Shown here piece after piece: positions 33,352-42,410 of a stretch of 59,065 bases of DNA (positions are counted from its first letter, which is position 1; every line of letters begins with the position of its first letter). Below the pieces are notes generated by a model. That model did not search any database, had not been told where the DNA came from, and worked only from the letters and a program-made list of their open reading frames with translations. The position numbers and the translations under genes were made by a program. The stretch is from assembly GCA_017744285.1 (NCBI GenBank), contig JAGIBP010000021.1, forward strand, positions 1 to 59,065, in the 5' to 3' direction. The DNA comes from Variovorax sp. (lineage in GTDB: Bacteria; Pseudomonadota; Gammaproteobacteria; Burkholderiales; Burkholderiaceae_C).

Positions 33352-35808
33352 TCAGGCCGCGTTCGGCGCGGTCGCGGGCGCCGATGCGGGCGCCTGCGGC
33401 ACGGGTGCGCTCGCGCGCGGGCGCAGCAGGAAGTGGGAGAGGGCCGGGATCAGCAGCACCGCGCCGACCATGTTCCAGATGAACATGAACGCGAGCAGGA
33501 TGCCCATGTCGGCCTGGAACTTGATGGGCGACAGCGCCCAGGTCAGCACGCCCGCTGCCAGCGTGACGCCGACAAGCGCGACCACGTTGCCGGTGAAGCG
33601 CAGGGCGCGTGCATAGGCCTCGCCGAGCGTCGCGCCGCGGCGCTGCTCGGCCAGCTGCACGCTCAGCAGGTAGAGCGCGTAGTCCACGCCGATGCCCACG
33701 CCGAGCGCGATCACCGGCAGGGTCGCCACCTTGACGCCGATGCCCAGGCACACCATCAGCGCCTCGCACATCACCGAGGTGATCACGAGCGGCACGACGG
33801 CCACCACCACCGCGCGCCAGCTGCGGAAGGTGACGAAGCACAGCGCGATCACGGCGGCGTAGACCAGCACCAGCATCTCGTTCCAGGCCTTGTGCACCAC
33901 GATGTTGGTCGCGGCCTCGATGCCGGCGCCGCCCGCGGCGAGCAGGAACTGGCGGTCGCCATTGCTGTGCGCTTCGGCGAATGCGGCGCTTTCGGCGACC
34001 ACGCGGTCCAGCGTCTCGGCGCGGTGGTCGGAGAGGTAGGCGATCACCGGCATCACCGAGCAGTCGGTGTTGAAGAGCTCGGGGTTGTTCACGCTTGCCT
34101 GCTGCGCGCCATAGTTCAGCACGTCCTGGTTGCGCGCGATGGTCAGCCACTTGGGGCTGCCTTCGTTGCTGCCGGCCGTGATCTGCCGCACCGCGTTGGC
34201 GAGCGACACCGTGGTCTGCACGCCGGGCACCTGCTGCAGGGCCCAGGCGAGGCGGTCGGCCTCGACCAGCGTGCCGTATTGCAGGCAGCCCTCCTTGGCG
34301 GTCTTCACGATCACCGCGAAGGTGTCGCTCGACAGGGAATAGTTCGCCGTGACGTAGGCGTTGTCGCGGTTGTAGCGCGACTGCGGACGCAACTCCGGAG
34401 CGCCTGGATCGAGGTCGCCGATCTGGAGGTGCGTGCTTGCCGCGAAGCCGATGGCGAGCAGCGCGGCCGCCGTGCCGAGGGTGCGCACCGCCCACTTGCG
34501 CTCCGTGAAGTGGCCCAGCCATGCATGGATGCGCGAGCGGCCCGCCTCGGTCTCCGCGCGCAGGCTGCGCGCGGCGGCGGCCGGGCTCACGCCCACGTAC
34601 GACAGCAGCACCGGCAGCAGGATCAGGTTGGTGAAGATCAGCACGCCCACGCCGATGCTGGCGGTGAGCGCGAGGTCCTGGATGACGGGGATGTCGATCA
34701 CCATCAGGACCGCGAAGCCCACCACGTCGGCCACCAGCGCCGTGAGTCCCGCCATGAAAAGCCGGCGGAAGGTGAAGCGGGCCGCGATCAGCTTGTGCTG
34801 GCCCCGGCCGATGTCCTGCATGATCCCGTTCATCTTCTGCGCGCCGTGCGAGACGCCGATCGCGAAGACGAGGAAGGGCACGAGGATGGAGTAGGGGTCG
34901 AGCTCGAAGCCGAGCGCCGCCACCAGCCCGAGCTGCCACACCACCGCGATGAGCGAGCAGGCGATCACCAGCACGGTGCTGCGCACGCAGCGGGTGTAAA
35001 GGTAGATGATGGCCGCCGCGACCAGGGCCGCGATGGCGAAGTACAGCGCCACCTGGTGCAGCCCGTCGATCAGGTCGCCGACGAGCTTGGCGAAGCCGAC
35101 CGTGTGCACGCGGATGCCGGTGGGCTTGCCGGCGGCATCCTGCTCGTAGCGCGCCGCGAGCTGGTCCAGCGTGTGCGACAGCGCGCGGTAGTCGATGCGC
35201 TGGCCGGTGGCCGGGTCCTTGTCGAGCAGCGGCACGATGATCATGCTCGACTTGAAGTCGTTGCCGACCAGGCTGCCCGTGAGGCCGGCGCGCGCGATGT
35301 TGGCGCGCAGCTGCTCGATGGCGCGCGGCGAGCCGTCGTAGTTGTCGGGCATCACCGGGCCGCCGCGGAAGCCTTCCTCGGTCACTTCGGTCCAGCGCAC
35401 GCCGGGAGCCCAGAGCGACTTCATCCACGCGCGGTCCACGCCGGGGGTCAGGAAGAGTTCGTCCTGCAGGCGCTTGAGCGCGTCGAGGTACTTCGGCTGG
35501 GCGATGTCGCCGTCGGTGTTCTCCACCACGATGCGCAGCGAGTTGCCCAGGCCCCGCAGGTCCGCGCGGTGCGCGAGGTAGTTCTGGATGTACGGGTGGC
35601 TGCGCGGGATCATCTTCTCGAAGCTGGCGTTGAGCCCCAGCTTCGTGAAGGCGATGAAGCCCAGTGCGAAGGTGATCAGAGCGCACGCGATGACGATCGC
35701 GAGCCGGTTGTTGAACACCAGCCGCTCCAGCCGGGGGCCGGAGCGCAGGTCGAAGGATGCGAGCGAGATCGGCGCGGCGTCTTCCGCACGCGCGGCGGGG
35801 GTGTGCAT
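33352..35808 (-). CDS. RND-superfamily (MMPL-type) transporter
   Basis: 818 residues, twelve predicted helices in two halves, each with a helix, a large periplasmic loop and five helices. Typical features are FVLMVIDIPVIQDLALTAS-like segments, GVGIGVDYALYLL and the charged residues of the second half. The N-terminal KLGLNASFEKMIP and the sterol-sensing-like profile match MMPL/HpnN-type exporters that move lipids or hopanoids. It is central to the operon, between the YCF48-like gene and maoC, and presumably moves the lipid or hydroxyacid made by its neighbours. It starts at ATG 35808 with ggagac. Confidence 0.88.
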   Translation of the reverse strand: MHTPAARAEDAAPISLASFDLRSGPRLERLVFNNRLAIVIACALITFALGFIAFTKLGLNASFEKMIPRSHPYIQNYLAHRADLRGLGNSLRIVVENTDGDIAQPKYLDALKRLQDELFLTPGVDRAWMKSLWAPGVRWTEVTEEGFRGGPVMPDNYDGSPRAIEQLRANIARAGLTGSLVGNDFKSSMIIVPLLDKDPATGQRIDYRALSHTLDQLAARYEQDAAGKPTGIRVHTVGFAKLVGDLIDGLHQVALYFAIAALVAAAIIYLYTRCVRSTVLVIACSLIAVVWQLGLVAALGFELDPYSILVPFLVFAIGVSHGAQKMNGIMQDIGRGQHKLIAARFTFRRLFMAGLTALVADVVGFAVLMVIDIPVIQDLALTASIGVGVLIFTNLILLPVLLSYVGVSPAAAARSLRAETEAGRSRIHAWLGHFTERKWAVRTLGTAAALLAIGFAASTHLQIGDLDPGAPELRPQSRYNRDNAYVTANYSLSSDTFAVIVKTAKEGCLQYGTLVEADRLAWALQQVPGVQTTVSLANAVRQITAGSNEGSPKWLTIARNQDVLNYGAQQASVNNPELFNTDCSVMPVIAYLSDHRAETLDRVVAESAAFAEAHSNGDRQFLLAAGGAGIEAATNIVVHKAWNEMLVLVYAAVIALCFVTFRSWRAVVVAVVPLVITSVMCEALMVCLGIGVKVATLPVIALGVGIGVDYALYLLSVQLAEQRRGATLGEAYARALRFTGNVVALVGVTLAAGVLTWALSPIKFQADMGILLAFMFIWNMVGAVLLIPALSHFLLRPRASAPVPQAPASAPATAPNAA

Positions 35809-35885
35809 GTCATGTCTCCGTGGTGCCCACTTTCAGCCTGCGCCGGGGCACCTGCAGCGCCACGCGCAGTGGGCGAGGCTGGGGG

Positions 35886-36884
35886 TTACTTCAGGGCCGT
35901 GGCGCCGCGGGGGCCGGCGACGATCAGGCTTCCGCGGGCCGTGACGGCGACGGCGGCCGCGGGCAGGGCGCCGGCCACGGGCTGCGGCTTGAAGCTCGCG
36001 CCGTCATCGCGGCTCACGAGCACGTGGCCGGCCTGGCTCACGATGACGAGGCGGCCTTCGCCGTCGCGCGTGCTCGCCGTCAGGCCGACCTGCAGGCCCG
36101 TGGGAACCTGCTGCCATTGGTGTCCGCCGTCGGTGCTGCGCAGCACGGTGCCGCGCAGGCCGTGGACGACGATGGTCTGTCCGCTGCCACTCACGCCGAA
36201 CAGCGTGCCCTTGTAGGGAAGCGACAGGGCGCGGAACTGCGTGTCGCCCTGCGCGAGCTTGAGCAGCAGCCCTTGTTCCCCGGCGATGTAGATGTCGGAC
36301 CCGATGCCGCGCACCGCGTAGAGATGCAGGCTCTTGGGGTTGTCGACCGCCTGCGAAAGCGGCTCCCAGGTCGCTCCGCCATCGGCCGTTCGGAACACGA
36401 GGCCGAAGGCGCCGACGATGTAGCCGTGGCTGGCATCGCGGAACCACACGTCGAGGAAAGGGTTCTCCGCGCCGTGTTCGCCCAGGCGGCGGCCGTCGAG
36501 CTGGGGGGTCCAGTTCTGGCCACCGTCCTTCGAGTGCAGCACGATCCCGTCGTGGCCCACGGCCCAGCCGTCGGTGGCGGTCGGGAAGCTCACGGCGACG
36601 AGGTCGGAGCTCACCGGCACCTCGGCCTGGCGCCAGTGCTTGCCGTCATCGTCGGAGTAGACGACGTGTCCGCGCTGGCCGACCGCGACGATGCGGTCGC
36701 CGGCCCGCGCCAGCCCGTTGAGCAGGGCGCGCGATGCCAGGGGGCTGCGGGCGGCCGGCGTGTCGAGCACGTCGCGCCAGCCCTTGTCGCCCGCCGCCTG
36801 CGTTCCCCACGCGGCGGCGCAGGCCACCGCCACGGCTGCCAGGGAGGCAACCCGGGCGGCTCTGTTCGCTCGCTTCGCGTCCAT
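35886..36884 (-). CDS. YCF48/Hcf136-like beta-propeller protein, secreted
   Basis: 332 residues with a signal peptide (ending near TQAAGD), then repeated beta-propeller blades of the BNR/YCF48 type (VYSDDDGKHWRQA, LHSKDGGQNWTPQ, FRTADGGATWEPL, LRSTDGGHQWQQV, VSRDDGASFKPQ). In cyanobacteria YCF48 assists photosystem II; outside phototrophs the role of such secreted propellers is unknown. Its position between DUF1329 and RND genes suggests a periplasmic scaffold of the same machine. Confidence 0.88.
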   Translation of the reverse strand: MDAKRANRAARVASLAAVAVACAAAWGTQAAGDKGWRDVLDTPAARSPLASRALLNGLARAGDRIVAVGQRGHVVYSDDDGKHWRQAEVPVSSDLVAVSFPTATDGWAVGHDGIVLHSKDGGQNWTPQLDGRRLGEHGAENPFLDVWFRDASHGYIVGAFGLVFRTADGGATWEPLSQAVDNPKSLHLYAVRGIGSDIYIAGEQGLLLKLAQGDTQFRALSLPYKGTLFGVSGSGQTIVVHGLRGTVLRSTDGGHQWQQVPTGLQVGLTASTRDGEGRLVIVSQAGHVLVSRDDGASFKPQPVAGALPAAAVAVTARGSLIVAGPRGATALK

Positions 36885-36900
36885 GTCGGGGCTCCCGGCT

Positions 36901-38256
36901 TCAGCGGATGCCGGAACCGGCCAGCGAATCGGCGGTCCACTCGCGGTCGGGCAGCGGCTTCGTGTGGCGCAGCCCGCCGGTCTCGGCGATGTAGCCGGTC
37001 AGCGAGTAGACGCGCGAGACGAAGTCGTAGTGGCCGAACATGTCGGTGTACGGCGCGGGCAGGTCGTAGCTGGGGGCCATGTAGGCGAAGCCGGCGCGGT
37101 AGAGCTGGCCGCGTGCGTCGTAGTTGTCCGATGCCAGCGCCGCCCACGAGTCCTCGTCGAGATAGAAGGTGCGCTTGCTGTAGACGTGGCGCTTGCCTTC
37201 ACGCAGCGTGGCTTCCACCACCCACACGCGGTGCAGTTCCCAGCGAACCGCGTCGGGGTTCAGGTGGTTGGGCTTGAGCAGGTCGTCCTGCTTGGTGCCG
37301 TAGACCGCCGCATAGGTGTTGTAGGGCACCAGCATCTCCTTCTTGCCCACCAGCTTGAAGTCGAAGCGGTCCATCGAGCCGTTGAAGATGAAGGTGTCGT
37401 CGAAGGTCGTCGCGCCGGCGGTGCCGGGGTTCGGCGTGTCGAACGAGAGGTCGGGCGCGACCTTCACGCGGCGCTGGCCGGGCAGGTAGCTCCAGGCGCG
37501 GCGGTCCTTGTTGCCGATGTCGAGCGGGTCCACGATCATCAGCGCTTCGCCCGCGCGGCGGGCCGGGCCGGTGTAGGTCAGCTTGATGCGCCAGTAGGTG
37601 TCGGCGTCCGCCTTGGCGGTGTCCCAGAACGGGAAGTCCTGCACGCTCACGCCTTCGGTGGCGAGCGCCGGGCGGCCGCTGGCATCGACGTTGATGTTGC
37701 GGTACTTGGCCTCGTACGACTGGCCGTTGAAGCGCACCAGGTGGTTCCACATCGCCTCGTAGCCGGTCTTCGGGATGGGGAACGGGAAGCCCGCGTGCAC
37801 GCCCTCCACCGATCGGCCGTCGTTGGTGGTCTTGGCGTTCACGGCGCTCCTGGCCGTGTTGTCGATCACGAACTTCGGGAAGGCCACGGTGCGGTGCGTC
37901 GGATAGACATCGACGCGGAAGCTCGGGTAGGTCTTCAGGAGCGTCTTCGTGCCTTCGGTGAGCTTGTCGGCGTACTCGCCCATGTTCTTGGCGTCGATCA
38001 CCAGGCGCGGCTTCTCGCCGGCGAACGGGTCGGGGCGGATCCCGTCGCCGGCCTTGAACTCGGCCGGGGCCTTGGTCAGGCCGCCGCTGTAGGCGGGGAT
38101 GGTGCCGTCCTTGTTGCCGGCCTTCTCGGCGCCGACCGGCGTCAGCGTGGTGCCGAGCGCCTTGGCCTCGTCGGCGCTCACCGCGGCCTGGGCCGCGAGG
38201 CCCGCCTGTGCCGCGACGAAGCCGGCGATGACGATGCGCTTGAGTGTGAACTTCAT
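36901..38256 (-). CDS. DUF1329-family periplasmic protein
   Basis: 451 residues with a signal peptide (MKFTLKRIVIAGFVAAQAGL, cleavage near AQAAVS). The body matches DUF1329: LGTTLTPVGAEKAGNKDGTI, PAYSGGLTKAPAEFK and the Trp/Tyr-rich WSYLPGQRRVKVAPDLSFDT block. Its fold resembles outer-membrane lipoprotein-carrier-like beta sheets such as LolA/LolB, a suggestion rather than evidence of activity. DUF1302 and DUF1329 genes travel together in many proteobacteria, here 35 bp apart. Confidence 0.9.
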   Translation of the reverse strand: MKFTLKRIVIAGFVAAQAGLAAQAAVSADEAKALGTTLTPVGAEKAGNKDGTIPAYSGGLTKAPAEFKAGDGIRPDPFAGEKPRLVIDAKNMGEYADKLTEGTKTLLKTYPSFRVDVYPTHRTVAFPKFVIDNTARSAVNAKTTNDGRSVEGVHAGFPFPIPKTGYEAMWNHLVRFNGQSYEAKYRNINVDASGRPALATEGVSVQDFPFWDTAKADADTYWRIKLTYTGPARRAGEALMIVDPLDIGNKDRRAWSYLPGQRRVKVAPDLSFDTPNPGTAGATTFDDTFIFNGSMDRFDFKLVGKKEMLVPYNTYAAVYGTKQDDLLKPNHLNPDAVRWELHRVWVVEATLREGKRHVYSKRTFYLDEDSWAALASDNYDARGQLYRAGFAYMAPSYDLPAPYTDMFGHYDFVSRVYSLTGYIAETGGLRHTKPLPDREWTADSLAGSGIR

Positions 38257-38291
38257 GGGGTGTCTCCTTGCGAGTGGCTCTAGAGCGGGCT

Positions 38292-39992
38292 CTAGAAGGT
38301 GGTCTTGAAAGTCAGGCTCACGAAGCCGCGGTCCTTCAGCAGCGTGGTGAACCCGTTCTGGCTCGTCACCGCGGTGCCGTTGGTGCTGCGGTACTGGCCG
38401 AGGTAGTCGATGTATTTCAGGTCGAAGCGGTACTTCTGGCGGACATCGACACCCAGGCCAACGCTGTAGTTGCCGTTGCCCTGGTTGCCGCCGAAGACCG
38501 TGGCGGCGTTGCCGCTGAGGCCCACCGCGTAGGTGATGGGTGCGGAGAGGTCGATGCCCGGCCACACCTGGAACCAGGTGGGCGTGAACGCCATGCCGGT
38601 GCCGACGTAGTTCTTGGTCGTGCAGCCGTCCCACTTGTCCTTGCCCACGCAGGGCGCGAAGCCCTCGGCAAAGAAGAGGTTCGCGCCGCTGCGCACCTTG
38701 GCCCACTGCGACCACACGAGTTCGACGGCCCAGGTGGCGGTGTCGAACAGCGCGGTCTTCGGGATCACGCCCACGGCGTTCACGAGGCCGTGGTAGGTGT
38801 CGCCGCGCGGGCCCTTGGTGTCGCCCTGGCCCGGCAGGCCCGGCGCGATGCCGAGCACCGTGCTGTTGAGCGGCGTGTTGTGCCGGTAGGAAAGCTCGCC
38901 GCCGAAGCTGATGCCCGCGATGTTCTTCGCCAGGCTCACGCCGTACAGGTCGATGTTGTCGGCGTAGATCAGGTTGTAGCGGCTGATGCCGGGGCCGACC
39001 TGCGTGAGGAAGGTCTGCGGCAGCTTGTCGGCGTAGTTGCGCCAGTAGAGGCCCATCGTGCCGTCGAGCCATTCGGGGCTCCAGCGCGCGGCGAGGCCGC
39101 CTTCGCCGTGCTGCTTGGGCTCCGACGGATCGCCGCGCCGCGCGAAGCCGAGCTGGTTCGAGATGAACTGGCGGTCCGGGCCGTTGAAGGCGAAGTCGAC
39201 CGGGCCGAGGTAGGTGCCGCCTTCGGGGTAGCGGAAGGATTCCCACTCCAGCATGTACTGGCCCGCGATCGACAGGTCCTGCGTGACCTGTGCCTGCGCG
39301 GAGAGCTGGTTGAGCGGACGGAACAGTTCCTTGGCCTCCACGCCCGGCGTGGCGAAGCCCTTCTGCAGGTCGAGCGGGTTCTGCGCGTACGCGATGCCGT
39401 TGAGGTTGCCGCCGAGGAAGAGCGACTCGCCCCAGTACAGCGAATGGCGGCCCAGCTTGGCGTTGACCGGCACGTCGCCGATGTCGGCGCCGCCGAAGAC
39501 GAAGGCGTCGAGCCATTCGCCCGACGGCCCGCGGTAGTAGCGCTTGGTGTAGTCGCTGTACTGGTGGTTGATGTAGCTCGGGATGTTGGACAGCGGCGGC
39601 AGCGGGTTCGAGCTGCTCGTCGAGCCGTAGGCGCCATCGGCCCAGCCGGCCGCGCTCACGCGCGCGCCGTAGCGCTTGCGCCAGGTCACGTCGAACTCGC
39701 TCAGCAGGTCGATGCGGTTCGCCACCGTCTGGCCGCGGTCGAAGCTGTAGGTGCCTTCGTCGGACACCGCGGAGTTGCCGATCTTCGGATCGCGGCTTTC
39801 CACCCGGTTCGCGTAGTTGTAGCGCACCGTGTTGTCCCAGCGCATCTCGACGTCGGGGTTGCCCGTGTCGATCTCGAACGCCCGCGCGTTCGAGGACGTC
39901 ATGGCCAGGAGTGCGGCGGCGAAGGCGGTCGCGGCGAGCCTGAAGGTCGGACGGGCTGCGAAGGAATCCGTCTGAAGGGTGAGCTGGGGCAC
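38292..39992 (-). CDS. DUF1302-family outer-membrane beta-barrel protein
   Basis: 566 residues. Translation starts at GTG 39992 with a Shine-Dalgarno-like aaagaaagag. A signal peptide ends near SNARAFEI, and the mature part is a large amphipathic barrel with many aromatic girdle residues (WDNTVRYNYANRVE, LGRHSLYWGESLFLGGN, GLYWRNYADKLPQTF) and a final aromatic strand (VSLTFKTTF). DUF1302 proteins form outer-membrane pores with unknown cargo. It is the promoter-proximal gene of the seven-gene operon and would give the machine its outer-membrane exit or entry. Confidence 0.9.
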   Translation of the reverse strand: MPQLTLQTDSFAARPTFRLAATAFAAALLAMTSSNARAFEIDTGNPDVEMRWDNTVRYNYANRVESRDPKIGNSAVSDEGTYSFDRGQTVANRIDLLSEFDVTWRKRYGARVSAAGWADGAYGSTSSSNPLPPLSNIPSYINHQYSDYTKRYYRGPSGEWLDAFVFGGADIGDVPVNAKLGRHSLYWGESLFLGGNLNGIAYAQNPLDLQKGFATPGVEAKELFRPLNQLSAQAQVTQDLSIAGQYMLEWESFRYPEGGTYLGPVDFAFNGPDRQFISNQLGFARRGDPSEPKQHGEGGLAARWSPEWLDGTMGLYWRNYADKLPQTFLTQVGPGISRYNLIYADNIDLYGVSLAKNIAGISFGGELSYRHNTPLNSTVLGIAPGLPGQGDTKGPRGDTYHGLVNAVGVIPKTALFDTATWAVELVWSQWAKVRSGANLFFAEGFAPCVGKDKWDGCTTKNYVGTGMAFTPTWFQVWPGIDLSAPITYAVGLSGNAATVFGGNQGNGNYSVGLGVDVRQKYRFDLKYIDYLGQYRSTNGTAVTSQNGFTTLLKDRGFVSLTFKTTF

Positions 39993-40039
39993 GAGTCTCT
40001 TTCTTTGTTGCTTGCGGGATGGGTGGGGGCGTTCCCCGC

Positions 40040-40194
40040 CTGCGGGCGGCCAGGAACAGGATGAAATTCTGGGAGGCGGGGTGCGCCGGGCGCCCCTCCT
40101 TGGCGGAGGGGGCAGGGGCGGGGGAAGGCCCCCGGGAAGGGGCGCGGGAGGTGCCGCTTCGGGGAGCGGTGCGTTGCTGGCGGGCCGCCCGGGG
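40040..40194. repeat. GC-rich intergenic region with hairpins
   Basis: The gap between DUF1302 and DUF1275 holds stem-forming blocks, for example CCCCTCC-TTGGC-GGAGGGG at 40093-40111 and GGGGGAAGGCCCCCGGG nearby. It resembles the hairpins at 15917-15941 and 18661-18765 and may be a dispersed element or termination and promoter sequence for the divergent operons. I see no gene in it. Confidence 0.4.
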
Positions 40195-40953
40195 TCAGGC
40201 CCGCGTCATCCACTGCCGCAGCCGCGGCAGGTCGCGCACCATCGGCGGCAGCGACAGCGCCATCAGCAGCGCGGCCAGCGGCACCACGCAGATGAAGCCG
40301 ACGTACTTGAAGCCCAGCGCCCCGGCGACGCCGCCGAGCACGAACATGCCCACCAGCCCGCCCGACATTTGCATGCGCCTGCGGTTGTGCTGGACCCAGG
40401 GCCCCGGCGCCTCGCCGTGGCGGTTCCAGTAGAGCATCTTGCCGATCTCCATCCCGAGGTCGGTGATGTTGCCGGTCATGTGGGTGGTGCGGATGCTGCC
40501 GCCCGAGGTCTTCGATGCCACCGCGTTCTGCAGGCCCATGATGAAGGAGAGCAGCAGCACGGTCAGCGGCACCGCGAAGGGCGTGGTCCAGGTGAGCGTG
40601 ATCGCGCCCATGAGGCCGAAGGGGAACATCAGCGCCGCTTCGAGCAGCAGCGGCAGCGCGTAGACGCCGTGCATGTGGCGCCGCCGGCCCCAGTTCACCA
40701 GCAGCGCGCAGACGGCCGCGCCGGTGAGGAAGGCCAGCACCGCTCCCAGCGCGTTGAGCAGCAGCCTGAAGTCGCCCAGCGCCATGCCATCGGCGAGCTG
40801 CGATGCGAAGCCGGTCATGTGCGAGGTGTACTGGTGCAGCACGAGGAAGCCGCCGGCGTTGATCGCGCCGGCATTGAAGGCCAGGAGCAGCCCGAGGGCG
40901 CGGTTGGTCGATGCCGCCCGATGGCGGCTGGTCAGGAAGCGGAGTCTGCGCAT
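40195..40953 (-). CDS. DUF1275/YoaK-family membrane protein
   Basis: 252 residues with about six membrane helices. It contains the YoaK signature INAGGFLVLHQYTSHMTGF and the repeated IRTTHMTGNITDLGMEIGK, typical of DUF1275. The substrate is unknown. I start at ATG 40953, where family homology begins (MRRLRFLTSRHRAAS). It is not part of the PHA operon, being separated from the DUF1302 gene by a 200-bp GC-rich gap and oriented toward it. Confidence 0.88.
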   Translation of the reverse strand: MRRLRFLTSRHRAASTNRALGLLLAFNAGAINAGGFLVLHQYTSHMTGFASQLADGMALGDFRLLLNALGAVLAFLTGAAVCALLVNWGRRRHMHGVYALPLLLEAALMFPFGLMGAITLTWTTPFAVPLTVLLLSFIMGLQNAVASKTSGGSIRTTHMTGNITDLGMEIGKMLYWNRHGEAPGPWVQHNRRRMQMSGGLVGMFVLGGVAGALGFKYVGFICVVPLAALLMALSLPPMVRDLPRLRQWMTRA

Positions 40954-41070
40954 CGTCCTGAAGTGTGAGGCAAGTGCGGAAGACGCGATGCTACGGGCGA
41001 TGCGCGGCCGTGTGCGCCCGGAAGGGGCGCGGCGAGCGCTCATCGGCGCGTTTTTCGCTACGCTTCGGTG

Positions 41071-41982
41071 ATGAACGCCTTCTCCCCGTTGCTGGAGACG
41101 GTCGGCGCGCCGATCGGCCCGCCGCCGCCCGCGCCCGACGTCCCGACGCCGCCTCCGGTGGTGCCGCCATCGCCCACGGTCGATCCTCCCCCCGCGGATC
41201 CGCCCCTCGTGGAGCCCGGGGCGCCCGCGCCGGTGGCCGATCCGCCGCCGGGCGCACGGGCGATCGGGCGGCTGCATGCGCGGCGCCTGCGCGAGGTCTA
41301 CCGCTCCGCCGGCTGGCCATGCTGCGATGCGATCGAGGTCGACCTGCTGGCGGCCGGCCTGCTGGAGCGCATGCGTTCCGCGCACGGCCACGAGACCCTG
41401 CGCGTTACCGACGCCGGCATCGCCTGCATCGCGAGCTCGCTGGTCGTGAACCGCGCGATGACGTCGCGCCACGAGGCGCTGGTGGAGCAGGTCGCGCGCG
41501 AGATGACACGCGCGGGCCGGCTCGCCTGGCGCGGCCTGAGCCTGCGGGCGCGGCTGCCGCCGGTCGACGAGGGCGGCAAGGCGCGCTGGTGCGTCGCGCG
41601 GCCGGACGTCTTCTCCATCCGGAACACCAGCGTGGAGGCTTATGCGCAGCCGATCGTCCACGAGGTGAAGGTCAACCGGGCGGATCTCCTGGGCGACCTG
41701 CGCAAGCCCGACAAGCGCGCCGCCTACCTCGACCTCGGCGGCGAGTGCTGGTATGTGCTGGGCTGCGACGCACTCGGGCGGCCCATCGGCGAGCCGGAGG
41801 AAATCCCGGCGGAATGCGGCGTGCTCGTCGCCCGCGGCGACCGGCTCGTGGTGGCGCGTCCGGCGGTCCATCGCGCCTTGCCACGCCTGCCGTTCGGGGT
41901 CTGGATGGCACTCGCCAAGGCCCCGCCCGTGGCCGGCTTCGACGAGGACCTGCAGGATCTGCTCCCCGGCTTCGACGCCTGA
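41071..41982 (+). CDS. MmcB-like PD-(D/E)XK nuclease-fold protein with proline-rich N-terminus
   Basis: 303 residues. The first 65 are almost pure Pro/Ala/Asp (PPPPAPDVPTPPPVVPPSP). The C-terminal domain has the restriction-fold core ARPDVFSIRNTSVEAYAQ, IVHEVKVNRADLLGDLRKPD and KRAAYLDLGGECWYVLG, as in MmcB-type DNA repair proteins. The Asp in RPDVF and the Glu-x-Lys in HEVKV are the predicted metal-binding catalytic residues. A -10-like TACGCT lies a few bases before the start, so the message may be leaderless. I know no function for the proline-rich tail. Confidence 0.68.
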   Translation: MNAFSPLLETVGAPIGPPPPAPDVPTPPPVVPPSPTVDPPPADPPLVEPGAPAPVADPPPGARAIGRLHARRLREVYRSAGWPCCDAIEVDLLAAGLLERMRSAHGHETLRVTDAGIACIASSLVVNRAMTSRHEALVEQVAREMTRAGRLAWRGLSLRARLPPVDEGGKARWCVARPDVFSIRNTSVEAYAQPIVHEVKVNRADLLGDLRKPDKRAAYLDLGGECWYVLGCDALGRPIGEPEEIPAECGVLVARGDRLVVARPAVHRALPRLPFGVWMALAKAPPVAGFDEDLQDLLPGFDA

Positions 41983-42017
41983 GTTGCGTTCGCGACCCGG
42001 CCAGAAGTCGTAGTCGC

Positions 42018-42045
42018 TTGTCAGAGCTGCGACAGAACGTAAACT
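42018..42045 (+). promoter_or_regulatory. Sigma-70-type promoter
   Basis: TTGTCA (42018-42023), a 16-base spacer and TAAACT (42040-42045) form a good housekeeping promoter about 60 bases upstream of the small protein starting at 42105. Confidence 0.6.
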
Positions 42046-42104
42046 ACGCCCCCTTTTCCGCGAATGGCGCCGTGACTTCGCGCTTTTTGAACGAGGAATC
42101 CGCG

Positions 42105-42410
42105 ATGCAGCCAGTTCTCGAAATCCGCAAGCTTGGTGAGCACTCCTACACCTACACGGTGCGGGCGACGGGGCCGGCGGGCGCGCCGGAACCCGAGGCC
42201 TGTTACGTCGATCGCGGCCTGACCTCGTTTCCCGACTGCCTTCGCGACGCCGCGGAGGCGCTGACCTACTTCGCGAGCGTCGACATCCGCTACGAGGGGC
42301 TCTGCGTCGGCGAGCAGGCGGTGTCGCGGCTGGAGAACCAGCCCGAGGCGGTCGCGCGCGAGCTGTTCGCCCGCTACCTCGAAGGGGTCCAGGCGCCGCT
42401 GGCTTCGTAG
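42105..42410 (+). CDS. Conserved small protein, function unknown
   Basis: 101 residues beginning MQPVLEIRKLGEHSYTYTVR. The amino-acid pattern (YVDRGLTSFPDCLRDAAEAL, YEGLCVGEQAVSRLEN) is that of a folded protein, but I do not recognise a family. The ATG is supported by acgaggaatcc and a good promoter upstream. Its last 37 bases overlap the end of the convergent EF-G-like gene. Confidence 0.75.
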   Translation: MQPVLEIRKLGEHSYTYTVRATGPAGAPEPEACYVDRGLTSFPDCLRDAAEALTYFASVDIRYEGLCVGEQAVSRLENQPEAVARELFARYLEGVQAPLAS

